Shown here one piece after another: positions 35,411-44,769 of a stretch of DNA of 64,000 nucleotides (positions are counted from its first letter, which is position 1; the number at the start of each line of letters is the position of its first letter). Source of the DNA: Aureimonas populi (lineage in GTDB: Bacteria; Pseudomonadota; Alphaproteobacteria; Rhizobiales; Rhizobiaceae). The stretch lies in assembly GCF_017815515.1 (NCBI RefSeq), contig NZ_CP072611.1, forward strand, positions 186,001-250,000, in the 5' to 3' direction. Made by a program: the position numbers and the translations under genes. The notes below the pieces were generated by a model. The model saw only the letters and a program-made list of their open reading frames with translations. It searched no databases and had not been told where the DNA came from.

Positions 35411-36009
35411 TCGACCTCTTCCAGCGCTCCGTCTTCGAGGAGAATCTCGCGCTCTCCTTCTTCCTGGGCATGTGCACCTTCCTGGCCGTCTCCAAGCGCG
35501 TGGACACGGCGCTCGGCGTAGGCCTCGCGCTCATCGTGGTGCAAAGCCTCAGCGTGCCGCTGAACTATCTCCTGCACGCCTATGTCCTGAGCGCCGGCGC
35601 GCTGGCGTGGCTCGGCCTGCCGGATGTCGATCTCGGCTTCATGCGCCTCATCACCTTCATCGGCATCGTGGCGGCCATGGTGCAGATCATCGAGATGCTG
35701 CTCGACCGCTACGTTCCGGCCCTCTACCGGGCGCTCGGCATCTACCTGCCGCTGCTCGCCATCAACTGCGCCATCATCGGCGGCAGCCTCTTCATGGTGG
35801 AGCGCCAGTTCGACTTCCGGGAAAGCGCGGTGTTCGGCCTGGGCACGGGCGTCGGCTGGGCGCTGGCCATCGTCACGCTGGCCGCCATCCGCGAGCGGCT
35901 GCGCTATGCCGACGTGCCGAAGGGGCTGGAGGGCCTGGGGCTGGCCTTCATCGTCACGGGGCTGATGTCCATGGGCTTCTCGGCCTTCGTGGGAGTGCGC
36001 GTCCTATGA
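35407..36009 (+). CDS. nqrE: Na+-NQR subunit E
   Basis: The 200-residue membrane protein of six helices is paralogous to Nqr[21 protein letters not shown] (about 4-23) ends in the first cluster Cys, and [20 protein letters not shown] (about 113-132) holds the second. [20 protein letters not shown] and the C-terminal [11 protein letters not shown] are normal. With NqrD it forms the inverted-topology core through which electrons cross the membrane. Coupled to nqrD and nqrF by ATGA overlaps. Confidence 0.93.
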   Translation: MIDLFQRSVFEENLALSFFLGMCTFLAVSKRVDTALGVGLALIVVQSLSVPLNYLLHAYVLSAGALAWLGLPDVDLGFMRLITFIGIVAAMVQIIEMLLDRYVPALYRALGIYLPLLAINCAIIGGSLFMVERQFDFRESAVFGLGTGVGWALAIVTLAAIRERLRYADVPKGLEGLGLAFIVTGLMSMGFSAFVGVRVL

Positions 36010-37226
36010 CGGACATCCTGCTCGCGCTTCTCTTCGTCACCGTCCTGCTCGTCGCGCTCGCCGTCCTGCTCCATGCCGTGCGCGAGTATCTCCTGCCCGC
36101 GCGCCCCGTCACCATCACGGTCAATGGGGAGCGCGAGGTGGCCGGCGCGGCCAATTTCAAGCTTCTCGACATATTGAACGCGGGCGGCGTGGCCGTGCCC
36201 TCGGGCTGCGCGGGCGCGGGCACCTGCGGGCTCTGCCGGGTGGAGGGCGTGCAAGGGGCGGGCGAGCCGCTGCCCACGGAGCTGGCCCGCCTCTCGCCGG
36301 CCGATGTGCGCGGCGGCGTCCGCCTCGCCTGCCAGGTGGTGGTGCGCGGCGACCTCGGCGTCACCGTGCCGGGCGACGTTCTGGGCGTGAAGACCATGCG
36401 CGCCACCGTCTCCTCCACGATCAGCGTGACGCCGCTCATCAAGGAGATCGTGCTCGACCTGCCCGCGGATGCGGATTTCGACTTCCGCGCCGGCAATTTC
36501 GTTCAGGTCACGGCGCCCGCCTACCGCCTGCCCTATGCGCAGATCGAGGTCGGCGCCGCCTTCGAGGACGAATGGCGGAAGCTGAAGCTGCGCTCCCTCG
36601 TGGCGCAGAGCGACGAGCCGGTCTCTCGCGCCTATTCGGTGGCGAGCCGCCCGGCCGATGTGGGCAAGGTCGTGCTCAACATCCGCCTCGCGGTGCCGCC
36701 CCCGGCGGTGAAGGACGCCGCGCCCGGCATCGTCTCCTCCTGGCTCTTCGGCCTGAAGGCGGGGGACGAGGTCGAGATCGCCGGCCCCTACGGCCATTTC
36801 GGCGCGCAGGAGACCGGCAAGGAAATGGTGTTCATCGGCGGCGGCGTCGGCATGGCGCCCCTGCGCGCCATGATCTTCGACCAGCTCGAGCGGCTCGGCA
36901 CCAGGCGCCCGATCAGCTTCTGGTACGGCGCGCGCAGCCGCATGGAGCTGTTCTACGTGGAGGAGTTCGACGCGCTCGCCGCCGCCCACGAGAACTTCCG
37001 CTGGGTGCCGGCCCTCTCGGAGCCCGCGCGCGGCGACGAATGGACGGGCGAGACCGGCTTCGTGCACGATGTGGCCTTCCGGGCCTATCTGAAGGACCAT
37101 CCGGCGCCCGAGACTTGCGAATATTATCTCTGCGGCCCGCCGCTGATGATCGAGGCGGTCTATGCCATGCTCGACGAGTGCGGCGTGGAGCCGGCCAGCA
37201 TCTTCAACGACGATTTCGGGATCTGA
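36006..37226 (+). CDS. nqrF: Na+-NQR subunit F (NADH dehydrogenase module)
   Basis: The 406-residue protein has one N-terminal helix (about 3-25). The 2Fe-2S ferredoxin domain carries [15 protein letters not shown] (about 69-83) and the fourth Cys in RLACQVVV. The FAD domain has [10 protein letters not shown] (about 210-219), and the NAD-binding part has [15 protein letters not shown] and [13 protein letters not shown], ending NDDFGI. It takes electrons from NADH to FAD, then to the 2Fe-2S centre. All key residues are present. The stop is 4 bases before the apbE start, so it belongs to the same operon. Confidence 0.94.
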   Translation: MTDILLALLFVTVLLVALAVLLHAVREYLLPARPVTITVNGEREVAGAANFKLLDILNAGGVAVPSGCAGAGTCGLCRVEGVQGAGEPLPTELARLSPADVRGGVRLACQVVVRGDLGVTVPGDVLGVKTMRATVSSTISVTPLIKEIVLDLPADADFDFRAGNFVQVTAPAYRLPYAQIEVGAAFEDEWRKLKLRSLVAQSDEPVSRAYSVASRPADVGKVVLNIRLAVPPPAVKDAAPGIVSSWLFGLKAGDEVEIAGPYGHFGAQETGKEMVFIGGGVGMAPLRAMIFDQLERLGTRRPISFWYGARSRMELFYVEEFDALAAAHENFRWVPALSEPARGDEWTGETGFVHDVAFRAYLKDHPAPETCEYYLCGPPLMIEAVYAMLDECGVEPASIFNDDFGI

Positions 37227-37230
37227 CGCC

Positions 37231-38190
37231 ATGGTCACGAGACGCCAATTCCTGGCCGGCGCGGGCGCGGCCCTCGCCATGGCCGCCCTGCCAGCCATGG
37301 CCGCCGAGCCGCGCCTTCTGTCCGGCCGCGCCTTCGGCACGCGCTGGCGCGTGACGCTGCCGCGAGGCGCGGACGACGCCCTGGCGGGCGAGCTGTCCGC
37401 CCTTCTGGCGGAGGTCGACGCCTCAATGAGCCCCTTCCGGGCCGACAGCGAGATCACCCGCTTCAACCGCTCCGGCGCCACCGGCTGGCGGCAGGCATCG
37501 CCGGGCATGTGCGACGTGGCGGGCGCCGCGCTCGACATCGCACGGCTCACCGGCGGCGCCTTCGACCCGAGCGTCGGCCCAGCCGTCCACCGCTTCGGCT
37601 TCGGCCCGGTGCAGGGCGCCATGACCGGCTCCTATCGCGGCATCGAGGCTGGCGAGGCGGCCTTGAGCAAGTCCGAGGCCGGCCTCTCGCTCGACCTTTG
37701 CGGCATCGCAAAGGGCCACGCGGTGGATCGCCTCGCCGCCCATCTCGCCGCGCGTGGCCATGGCGACTTCCTCGTCGATATCGGCGGCGACATGCGCGCG
37801 GCCGGGCGCGGGCCGCACGGCCGCGCCTGGCGGCTCGGCATCGAGGACCCGCTGGCGGGCGGTGCGCGGCGCAAGGTGGAGCTGGCCGGCGAGGCGCTCG
37901 CGACCTCCGGCGACGCCATCCATGCCTATGAGCTGAACGGCCGGCGCTACAGCCACACGATCGACCCCGCCACGGGCGAGCCCGTGCTGAACGCCGTCGC
38001 CTCGGTCTCGGTGATCGCGCCGGACGCGATGCGCGCGGACGCGCTGGCCACCGCCCTGATGGTGATGGGCCCGCAAAAGGGCCTCGCCTTCGCCGATGCC
38101 AACGCCATTCCCGCCTTCTTCCTCCTGCGCGAGGAAGGGGGCCTGCGCGAGGCCGCCAACGGCCTCTTCCTCGCGCGCCTCATCGCCTGA
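37231..38190 (+). CDS. apbE: FAD:protein FMN transferase
   Basis: The 319-residue ApbE protein starts MVTRRQFLAGAGAALAMAAL, a twin-arginine signal (TRRQFLAG) for export. Conserved blocks are EVDASMSPFRADSEITRFNR, SEAGLSLDLCGIAKGHAVDR (about 148-167), DIGGDMRA and YSHTIDPATGEPV (about 240-252). It transfers FMN from FAD onto Thr of SGAT-type motifs in the periplasm, here NqrC. It follows nqrF closely and precedes nqrM, both maturation roles for the complex. Confidence 0.92.
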   Translation: MVTRRQFLAGAGAALAMAALPAMAAEPRLLSGRAFGTRWRVTLPRGADDALAGELSALLAEVDASMSPFRADSEITRFNRSGATGWRQASPGMCDVAGAALDIARLTGGAFDPSVGPAVHRFGFGPVQGAMTGSYRGIEAGEAALSKSEAGLSLDLCGIAKGHAVDRLAAHLAARGHGDFLVDIGGDMRAAGRGPHGRAWRLGIEDPLAGGARRKVELAGEALATSGDAIHAYELNGRRYSHTIDPATGEPVLNAVASVSVIAPDAMRADALATALMVMGPQKGLAFADANAIPAFFLLREEGGLREAANGLFLARLIA

Positions 38191-38201
38191 CGGAGCCCCC
38201 C

Positions 38202-38360
38202 ATGCAGACGATCCTCGCCGCCACGCTTCTTGTCGCCCTCGCCATGCTGGCGCTGGGCCTCGGCCTCTTCTTCGGCCGCCCCGCCCTCAAGGGCTCCTGC
38301 GGGGGGCTGGCCTGCGGCGGGGCCTGCGGCTCCTGCGAGCGCAAGGGCCGGGGCCGATGA
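38202..38360 (+). CDS. nqrM: Na+-NQR maturation protein NqrM
   Basis: This very small protein (52 residues) has one N-terminal helix (about 4-25, ILAATLLVALAMLALGLGLF). A cysteine tail follows, KGSCGGLACGGACGSCERK, with four cysteines at about 33, 38, 42 and 45. NqrM (DUF539) is needed for iron delivery or assembly of the NqrD/NqrE 2Fe-2S centre, and the KGSCGGL block is its signature. It lies 11 bases after apbE and its stop overlaps the CBS gene start. Confidence 0.85.
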   Translation: MQTILAATLLVALAMLALGLGLFFGRPALKGSCGGLACGGACGSCERKGRGR

Positions 38361-38755
38361 GCACTCTGGCCACCGTCGGGGAGCATATGCGCGTCGACCT
38401 CGTGACGCTGACCGACGACATGGAGATCGTCCACGCCGTCTCGGTGCTGATGCGCAACGCCGTGTCGGGCGCCTGCGTGCTCGACGCGTCGGGCGAGCTG
38501 GTGGGCGTCCTGTCCAAGCGCGACTGCCTGAAGGCGGCGCTGAACGCCTCCTACTACAAGCAGTGGGGCGGGACGGTCGCCGACTATATGAGCACGCAGC
38601 TCGAAACGCTGGATGCCGGCCTCGACATCGTGGCCGCCGCCGAGCGCTTCGTCGCCAGTTCCTATCGCCGCTTTCCCGTGATGCGCGGCGGGCGCCTCGT
38701 CGGCCAGATCAGCCGCACGGACGTGCTCAAGGCGCTCAGCGAGCAGTGGCGCTAG
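38357..38755 (+). CDS. CBS-domain pair protein
   Basis: The 132-residue cytoplasmic protein consists of two CBS motifs: VGEHMRVDLVTLTDDMEIVH (about 7-26) through GELVGVLSKRDCLKAAL, and VADYMSTQLETLDAGLDIVA (about 75-94) through GRLVGQISRTDVLKAL. CBS pairs bind adenosine nucleotides and report energy state. The ATG overlaps the nqrM stop (ATGA), so it is made with the NQR complex. That suggests a nucleotide-sensing accessory of this respiratory operon, which is inference from position. Confidence 0.85.
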   Translation: MSTLATVGEHMRVDLVTLTDDMEIVHAVSVLMRNAVSGACVLDASGELVGVLSKRDCLKAALNASYYKQWGGTVADYMSTQLETLDAGLDIVAAAERFVASSYRRFPVMRGGRLVGQISRTDVLKALSEQWR

Positions 38756-38774
38756 ACCATCGGGCGCCCGGCCC

Positions 38775-38788
38775 TTGATCGAAATCAA
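38775..38788 (+). promoter_or_regulatory. Perfect FNR/FixK box
   Basis: TTGATCGAAATCAA is an exact TTGAT-N4-ATCAA match in the 93-base gap between the CBS gene and the nitroreductase gene, 60 bases before the latter's ATG. It indicates low-oxygen or redox induction of the nitroreductase-like gene. Confidence 0.75.
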
Positions 38789-38848
38789 TGACGGATGGCC
38801 CCGGCCGGGTTGCATTCGGGCCGTCATGCGAATGAGAGGAGCGCAGCA

Positions 38849-39511
38849 ATGCCCAGCGTAACACGACGTCTTTTCCTGGCCGGCACCACGGCGGCCGCCG
38901 CTTCCACCGGGCTGACGGTGGTGGCGGGCGCGCAGGAGGCCGGCGGCGCGGCGAGCATGTCGGTCGAGGAGGCCCTGCGGCTGCGCCAGTCCACGCGCCG
39001 CTTTTCGCCCGCCCCCCTGGAAGAGGAGCAGTTGCTGCGCCTTCTCTGGGCCGCGGCCGGCGTCAATCGCGAGGAAGGCGACGGGCGCACCGCCCCCGCC
39101 TGGCGCGGCGCCAGGAACGTCGATCTCTATGTCGCTCTGGAAGACGGTGTCCACCGCTACGATCCGGCCACGAACGCGCTCGAGAGCGTCTTGTCGGAGG
39201 ACATTCGCGGCGAGGTCAGCTCGGCCTCCTTCATCCAGCGCGCGCCGGCCGTTCTCATCTACGTGTCCGACCGCGACCGCCTGATCGAGGCGGCGGGCGA
39301 GGAATCGGCCGGCGACGAGCAGGCGCTGGCCATCGGCGCCCATGTGAACTCGGCCCTCATGGCGCAGAATGTCTATCTGTTCAGCGCGGCCGAGGGGCTC
39401 GGCACGGTCCTGATCGGGGGCACGGCAGACCGCGAGGCCATCGCCGCCGCGCTCTCCCTGCCCGAGACGCAGAGCGTGACCTACATCCAGCCGGTGGGCG
39501 TGGCGCGCTGA
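38849..39511 (+). CDS. Tat-exported SagB-type nitroreductase-like protein
   Basis: The 220-residue protein starts MPSVTRRLFLAGTTAAAAST, a twin-arginine signal, with likely cleavage after VVAGAQ. The nitroreductase fold follows: RQSTRRFSPAPLEEEQLLRL (about 49-68, FMN-phosphate binding Arg/Ser), LWAAAGVNR, NSALMAQNVYLFSAAEGLGT (about 171-190) and a short C-terminus. GAGAGGA lies eight bases before the ATG at 38849. The role is probably an FMN-dependent periplasmic reductase. A perfect FNR box precedes it, and a hairpin terminator follows at 39539, closing the NQR region. Confidence 0.82.
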   Translation: MPSVTRRLFLAGTTAAAASTGLTVVAGAQEAGGAASMSVEEALRLRQSTRRFSPAPLEEEQLLRLLWAAAGVNREEGDGRTAPAWRGARNVDLYVALEDGVHRYDPATNALESVLSEDIRGEVSSASFIQRAPAVLIYVSDRDRLIEAAGEESAGDEQALAIGAHVNSALMAQNVYLFSAAEGLGTVLIGGTADREAIAAALSLPETQSVTYIQPVGVAR

Positions 39512-39538
39512 AGCGCCGCCCCTTTCCGACATGAGGCA

Positions 39539-39564
39539 CGGCCCGCCGCAAGGCGGGCCGTTTT
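39539..39564 (+). terminator. Rho-independent terminator after the NQR/nitroreductase genes
   Basis: CGGCCCGCC (39539-39547), loop GCAA, GGCGGGCCG (39552-39560), then TTTTCGTTT. This 9-bp GC stem with a T-run is the clearest intrinsic terminator in the window. Confidence 0.85.
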
Positions 39565-39571
39565 CGTTTCC

Positions 39572-40582
39572 TCAGGGACGCGGCAGGCTTTCGGGGCCGC
39601 GAATGACGCTGGAGTAATCCGCCGAGGCCGGCGCGCCCTGGGCGACGGCGCTGATGCGCCCGCGCTCGCGCACCTCCTCCAGCGGCAGGCCCGCGCCCGT
39701 CACGCCGTGCTCGTGGAGATAGTCCACGAGGTAGCCGGACAGGAGGATGCGCCAGTCCATCGGAATGCCGGGCTCCACCAGCCGCGCGAGCTGGAAGATG
39801 ATCGTCGTGCAGTTGGCGATGATCGTGTGGTAGAAGGCCGGCTCGGCGGCCAGCTCGTTCGCGCGCTCCAGATAGGCCAGGAACAGCGCGCGCCTCTGCT
39901 CCGCCGTCAGGTCCAGCGGGTAGAGCGAGACATCCTCCCGCCGCGCATTGGTGCGCAGGCGCACGATGTCGCTTTCCTGCGCCGCGATCATCACCAGCTC
40001 GAACTGCTTGAAGAAGCCGCCGAGCTCGGAAAAAGCCTCGCCCCGCTCGCGCCGGATCTCGGCCGAGAAGGTGACGGTCTCGCCATTGTCGAAGCCGAAG
40101 CTGACCAGCGTGTGCGCAATGGCCGGGTTGCCCCAGGTGGAGCTGACGAGGTCGACGAAGGAGAGTGTGTCGAGATCGTAGCTGCGCGTCTCCCAGCGCT
40201 CGGTGAAGTCCTCCTCCGTGCGCCATTCGAAATCGCGCACATTGTCGAGGACGGCCGTGGAACCTTCGATCCGCGCCGTCACGCCGCGGGAGACGTCCGG
40301 GGCCCAGTCGCGGTCCGGCAAGGGGTCGATGGAGGCCCACCAGAGCGCGGCCACGGCGATCGCCGCGGCGAACCCCGCCCAGCCCGCCCGCCTTCGCCCG
40401 CCGAAATGCAGCCATAGGAGCGTTCCCGCCGCCGTGGCGACGACGCCCCAGAGGGCCCAGCGCGCCGGGCCCTCGAACTGGAACCGCACGGCCATCACGG
40501 CCCAGAGCGCGGCGAGGAGAACGAACCCGGCGAAGGCGGCTCGTGCCAGCGGGCGGCGCCGTGCGCCGGCTGGCTCACTCAC
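39572..40582 (-). CDS. DUF4105-family membrane protein
   Basis: The 336-residue protein has three N-terminal membrane helices (about residues 14-35, 43-62 and 66-88). A DUF4105 domain follows, with VRDFEWRTEEDFTERWETRS (about 122-141) and FYHTIIANCTTIIFQLARL (about 247-265), the latter carrying the conserved Asn-Cys-Thr motif. A papain-like hydrolase of the cell envelope is one suggestion for this family; function is not established. GTG at 40582 overlaps the upstream hydrolase stop by 8 bases, so the two are an operon. Confidence 0.75.
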   Translation of the reverse strand: MSEPAGARRRPLARAAFAGFVLLAALWAVMAVRFQFEGPARWALWGVVATAAGTLLWLHFGGRRRAGWAGFAAAIAVAALWWASIDPLPDRDWAPDVSRGVTARIEGSTAVLDNVRDFEWRTEEDFTERWETRSYDLDTLSFVDLVSSTWGNPAIAHTLVSFGFDNGETVTFSAEIRRERGEAFSELGGFFKQFELVMIAAQESDIVRLRTNARREDVSLYPLDLTAEQRRALFLAYLERANELAAEPAFYHTIIANCTTIIFQLARLVEPGIPMDWRILLSGYLVDYLHEHGVTGAGLPLEEVRERGRISAVAQGAPASADYSSVIRGPESLPRP

Positions 40583-41720
40583 CGGCCAGCGCCTCTCCGA
40601 CGAGGGTGAAGGGGCTGGAGATGGTCGTGCCCACCGCATTGAAGACGAAGGCGCCGGCCCGGCGCAGGCCCAGCCCCGGCGCCTCGTCCTGCCCGCCGCC
40701 GAGTTCGGGGTAGAGCGCCGCCAGATTCACGTAGCGGCTGTGGTTCAGCCCGTCGACGGTTTCCAGGCCGGAGATGTCGACGATGGCCACGTTGCCCTCG
40801 CGCGCCGCCTCCTGCACGCGCGGATCGCGCACGTCGAGCGCGCCCACGCGCTGGCGCGCCCCGCTCAGCCGGTTGGAGACGAGGAGCGCGCGATCGTCCG
40901 TCGCGACCAGAACGGTCAAGGGCGGGGAAAGCGGGCCGAGCACCTCCATCTGCGCGCGAAACACGTCCACGTCGATGTCGGGCGCGGCCAGCACCACGGC
41001 GAGGCGGTCGATCACGTCGTCCTGTCCCGAAAGGCGCAGCTGCCGCAGGGCCTCTACCGTCAGCCAGCCTCCCATGGAATGGGCCAGAACGTTGATCGAG
41101 CCCACCCGCCTGTCGCGCGCCAGTTCGCTCAGCAGATCGGCCAGCGCGTCGCGCGAATAGGTGACCGAATCCTTGTCGGCCACATAGCCGGCCACCGCCG
41201 CCTGCGAGGGCCAGGCGAAGAGCACCGGCGTCCCGTCGAGATGCGCGTCGGCCGACATCTGGGCGAGGCGGTAGAGCGCTTCGGGGAAGTTGGAGTTGTA
41301 ACCGTGGATGAAGACGGTCACGTCGCGCATCCCGTCCGGCGAGGCCGCCACCTGTTCGAAGAAGCCCCGCCGCGTCAGGATGCCCTGGTCCAGCGTCGCG
41401 AAGGTCGTCGCGGGGTCGATGCGATCGGTCGGCCATTCGATGCGGCCCGGCTGGTGGTTCGGCGGCACCGAGATGGTGAAGGCGGAGTAGTTGGGCGTGT
41501 CCGAACGCCCCGCGGTGAAGACGTTGGAATCGGGCGCCTCCCGCTCGCGCGTCGTCGCGGCATAGACGGTGAGAACCTGCGCGCCCGGCACGGTTCCGCC
41601 CATCACCTGAAGCACGCCGGCCCCCGGCCGGGTGCCGCAACCGGCCAGAACGAGGATAAAAGAGAGAAAAAGGAGATTTAAGATCGCGTTCCGGGCGCGG
41701 TTCCCAAAAGCTGGAATCAT
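40575..41720 (-). CDS. Alpha/beta-hydrolase lipoprotein (DUF900 family)
   Basis: The 381-residue protein has a lipoprotein signal: hydrophobic NAILNLLFLSFILVLAGC with lipobox LAGC (Cys about 29). DUF900/esterase blocks are VYAATTRERE (about 54-63), VTVFIHGYNSNFPEALYRLA (oxyanion region), the nucleophile elbow NVLAHSMGGWLTVEAL (about 211-226) and LAAPDIDVDVF with the likely acid. It is an envelope esterase or lipase-like enzyme of unknown substrate. The ATG at 41720 is selected because it gives a proper lipoprotein signal. Coupled to a DUF4105 gene. Confidence 0.8.
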   Translation of the reverse strand: MIPAFGNRARNAILNLLFLSFILVLAGCGTRPGAGVLQVMGGTVPGAQVLTVYAATTREREAPDSNVFTAGRSDTPNYSAFTISVPPNHQPGRIEWPTDRIDPATTFATLDQGILTRRGFFEQVAASPDGMRDVTVFIHGYNSNFPEALYRLAQMSADAHLDGTPVLFAWPSQAAVAGYVADKDSVTYSRDALADLLSELARDRRVGSINVLAHSMGGWLTVEALRQLRLSGQDDVIDRLAVVLAAPDIDVDVFRAQMEVLGPLSPPLTVLVATDDRALLVSNRLSGARQRVGALDVRDPRVQEAAREGNVAIVDISGLETVDGLNHSRYVNLAALYPELGGGQDEAPGLGLRRAGAFVFNAVGTTISSPFTLVGEALAGE

Positions 41721-41855
41721 GATCGCCTTTTCGCTCTCAAGTTGCATATTCCGATCCTGCGTATCCACGATTCGCGCCGATGCGCAATATAGGGGGCTTT
41801 GCGGCAACACCGGGTTCGGCGCAAGAGGCGGGGGCCTGCCCCGTCTTCGCCCCGG

Positions 41856-43355
41856 TCAGCAGTTTGGGCGCCGCGTCAGCGTGCGGTCCACCGCCTCTCG
41901 CCAGCCCGCCAGCAGCCGGCCGCGCTCCCCTTGCCCGATCTGCGGCTCGAAACGGCGGTCGAGCTTCCATTCGGCGGCGAAACCCTCCTGCCCCGGCCAG
42001 ACGCCTGCCCCGCAACCCGCCAGCCATGCCGCCCCCAGCGCCGTCGATTCGAGCAGGATCGGCCGGTCCACCGGCGCGTCGAGAATGTCGGCAAGCCGCT
42101 GCATCGTCCAGTCGCTCGCCACCATGCCCCCGTCCACCCGCAGGATGGTTCGCTTTTCGGCGTCCCAGTCCGCGCGCATGGCATCCAGCAGATCGCGCGT
42201 CTGGAAGCAGACCGCCTCCAGCGCCGCGCGCGCCAGTTCGGCCGGGCCGGTGTTGCGCGTCAGCCCGTGGATCGAGCCGCGCGCCTGCGCGTCCCACCAG
42301 GGCGCGCCGAGGCCGGTGAAGGCGGGAACGAGATAGACCCGCTCCTCCGGGTCGGCCTCCGCCGCCAGTTGCCCGGACTGCTCGGCCCGCTCGATCAGCC
42401 CCAGCCCGTCGCGCAGCCATTGCACCGCCGCGCCCGCGATGAAGATCGAACCCTCCAGCGCATAGGTGGTGCGCCCGTCGATGCGGTAGGCCAGTGTGGA
42501 CAGGAGGCGGCTGCGCGAGGAGACGCGCTCGGCCCCCGTATTGAGCAGCGCGAAGCAGCCCGTGCCGTAGGTCGCCTTCATCATGCCGGGGGCGAAGCAG
42601 GCCTGGCCGAGCGTGGCGGCCTGCTGGTCGCCCGCCGCGCCCCGGATGGGGATGGAGGCGCCGAAAATCGAGGGGTCGGTCTCCCCGAAGGCGGCGATAT
42701 TGTCCAGGATCTGCGGCAGCACCGCGCGCGGCACGTCGAACAGGCGCAGGAGATCCTCGTCCCATTCCAGCCGCTCGATGTCGCACAGCATGGTGCGCGA
42801 GGCGTTGGTGGCGCAGGTCACGTGCCTTCGTCCGCCCGTCAGCTTGTAGACGAGCCAGGAATCCACGGTGCCGAAGGCGAGGTCTCCCCTTTGCGCCCGC
42901 GCCCGCGCCCCTTCCACATGGTCCAGGATCCAGGCGAGCTTGGTGGCGGAGAAATAGGGATCGACGATCAGCCCGGTGCGCTCGCTCACCAGCGCTTCGG
43001 CACCCTCCTCTCGCAGCCGCTCGCAGATGCCGGCCGTGCGCCGGTCCTGCCAGACCACGGCGTTGTGGATGGGCTCGCCTGTCGCCCTGTCCCAGACCAC
43101 CACCGTCTCGCGCTGGTTGGTGATACCGATGGCCGAGACCTCGCGCGCGGTGATCGCCGCGTCCGCCAGCGCGTTGCGCACCGTCTGCGCCACGCTGCGC
43201 CAGATTTCGTTCGCATCGTGCTCCACCCAGCCGGGGCGCGGGAAATGCTGGCGCAGCTCCATCTGCCCGCTGCCGCGATTGCGATAGGCCCCGTCGAACA
43301 CGATGGCGCGCGTCGATGTGGTGCCCTGGTCGATGGCGAGCACGAAATCAGCCAT
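41856..43355 (-). CDS. glpK: Glycerol kinase
   Basis: The 499-residue FGGY kinase starts [17 protein letters not shown], the ATP/phosphate loop. [15 protein letters not shown] (about 39-53), [26 protein letters not shown], the catalytic-region [16 protein letters not shown] (about 132-147), [12 protein letters not shown] and [20 protein letters not shown] (about 404-423) all match glycerol kinase. It phosphorylates glycerol to glycerol 3-phosphate in the cytoplasm. No glpF, glpD or glpR is adjacent. Length is normal. Confidence 0.95.
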   Translation of the reverse strand: MADFVLAIDQGTTSTRAIVFDGAYRNRGSGQMELRQHFPRPGWVEHDANEIWRSVAQTVRNALADAAITAREVSAIGITNQRETVVVWDRATGEPIHNAVVWQDRRTAGICERLREEGAEALVSERTGLIVDPYFSATKLAWILDHVEGARARAQRGDLAFGTVDSWLVYKLTGGRRHVTCATNASRTMLCDIERLEWDEDLLRLFDVPRAVLPQILDNIAAFGETDPSIFGASIPIRGAAGDQQAATLGQACFAPGMMKATYGTGCFALLNTGAERVSSRSRLLSTLAYRIDGRTTYALEGSIFIAGAAVQWLRDGLGLIERAEQSGQLAAEADPEERVYLVPAFTGLGAPWWDAQARGSIHGLTRNTGPAELARAALEAVCFQTRDLLDAMRADWDAEKRTILRVDGGMVASDWTMQRLADILDAPVDRPILLESTALGAAWLAGCGAGVWPGQEGFAAEWKLDRRFEPQIGQGERGRLLAGWREAVDRTLTRRPNC

Positions 43356-43394
43356 GAGGCCTCCCCTCTTCCCGCCGGCTCTTCGAAACGAACG

Positions 43395-43411
43395 GCCGGC
43401 CCTCGGCCGGC
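43395..43411 (-). terminator. Hairpin after the siderophore-interacting protein gene
   Basis: GCCGGCC, a 3-base loop and GGCCGGC form a 7-bp stem 35 bases past the stop of the gene at 43446-44522. On the minus strand CGTTCGTTT follows. Plausible weak intrinsic terminator ahead of glpK. Confidence 0.5.
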
Positions 43412-43445
43412 ATTCTCGCCCATGCCGCCGGCAAGGGCCAGCCGG

Positions 43446-44522
43446 TCAAGCCTCGCGCCGCGCCTCGTCCCCCGCCTTGCCCCGGCGCCAATAGGCGGCC
43501 ACGAGGTGCCGCTCGCGCGCCATGCGCCGCTCCTTGCGCAGATAGGTGCGGATGGCCCGGAAATCGGAAAACTCGCAGCCCGCCCAGACGAAGGCGTCCG
43601 GGCCGAGCGCGTCGAGATCGACGGCGCGCAGGGCCTCGGGCAGCAGCCTGGCGGTACCGGCGGGCGCGCCGTGGCGGTGCAGAAAGGTGATGTGGGCCTC
43701 GGCGGGCGAGGCGAGCGCGACCTCGTCCGCCGGCCCGTCCACCTCGATCACGGCGCGGGCGCGGGCCTCGGCCGGCAGTTCCTCCAGGATGCGGGCAATG
43801 GCGGGCAAGGCGGTCTCGTCGCCCACCAGCAGCAGCGAGCGCGCCTCCGGCACTCCGCCCCCGCCCGGGCCCATCATGCCGACGATCTGCCCCTCGCCCG
43901 CCCCCAGCGCGAAGCGGGAGCCGGGCGTCTCCTCCCCTTCATGGAGAACGATGTCGATATCCACGAGGCCCGCCTCAACGTCCACGCGGCGGATCGTATA
44001 GACCCGAAGCTGCAACGCATCCTCGCCCTGCGGCCATGCCACGCGCCCGTCCTCGCCCAGCGTCGGCCAGCACGGCGCGCGCCCCGCGGGCGGGAACAGC
44101 AGGCGCACATGCAGCCCCCCGCCGGCAAAGCGCGACAGGCCCTCCCCGGAGAGGCGCACCCTCTGCATGTGCGGCGTCAGGCGGCGGGAGGAAACCAGCC
44201 GCATCTCGTTGAAGAAGGGCGGCGTGCCGCCCGACGGGCCGTCGCCCTGCCAGCGGATGAGGGGCGCGGGCCCCTCCGCCATCCCCACCACATGCTCGGC
44301 GAGACTCATCTTCATGTAGGAAAGCGCGATGGCGTCGCTCGCCTGCGTGCTCACGGCCAGGCTCGCCTCGCGCGCCTCGATCTCGGCGGTGCCGTAGGCG
44401 ATGCGGATATGCCCCCGCCCGTTCTCCACCCGCGCCTCGCCATGTTCGGCGAAGTGATCGCAAAGGCGGCGCAGCAGCGCCTGTGCCTGCGGAACGGCGA
44501 TCTCGGACGTGGCGCACAGCAT
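43446..44522 (-). CDS. Siderophore-interacting protein with N-terminal DUF2218
   Basis: The 358-residue protein has a DUF2218 domain at residues 1-95 (AEHGEARVENGRGHIRIAYG). A ViuB/SIP reductase domain follows, with FAD-binding PHMQRVRLSGEGL, LQLRVYTIRRVDVEAGLVDI (about 172-191) and the NAD(P)H part SLLLVGDETALPAIARILEE (about 231-250). The C-terminal VWAGCEFSDFRAIRTYLRKE and HLVAAYWRRGKAG are SIP hallmarks. It reduces ferric siderophore to release iron in the cytoplasm. No siderophore transporter is adjacent and no convincing Fur or Irr box was seen in the 247-base gap upstream. Confidence 0.88.
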   Translation of the reverse strand: MLCATSEIAVPQAQALLRRLCDHFAEHGEARVENGRGHIRIAYGTAEIEAREASLAVSTQASDAIALSYMKMSLAEHVVGMAEGPAPLIRWQGDGPSGGTPPFFNEMRLVSSRRLTPHMQRVRLSGEGLSRFAGGGLHVRLLFPPAGRAPCWPTLGEDGRVAWPQGEDALQLRVYTIRRVDVEAGLVDIDIVLHEGEETPGSRFALGAGEGQIVGMMGPGGGGVPEARSLLLVGDETALPAIARILEELPAEARARAVIEVDGPADEVALASPAEAHITFLHRHGAPAGTARLLPEALRAVDLDALGPDAFVWAGCEFSDFRAIRTYLRKERRMARERHLVAAYWRRGKAGDEARREA

Positions 44523-44769
44523 GGCGTTTCCCTTCGCGGCGGAACCGGCTCACCGGTAAGGAAACAGGAGTAGGAAAGTCAAGTTTCGCCGCCGCGCGGC
44601 GTGCGCCTCCCGCACCGCGAAAAAAGCGCGCGCCGAGGGCAAGTCGCGTAACCGATTCTTTATGAGGCGAAAATATGGTCGTGCCAACGGCAAGCCCCGC
44701 CCGGGTGGGCCCGAGCATGACCGATTCCTTCGTTCTCCCCGCCCACACACGCAAGACTGAGGTGGCCTC

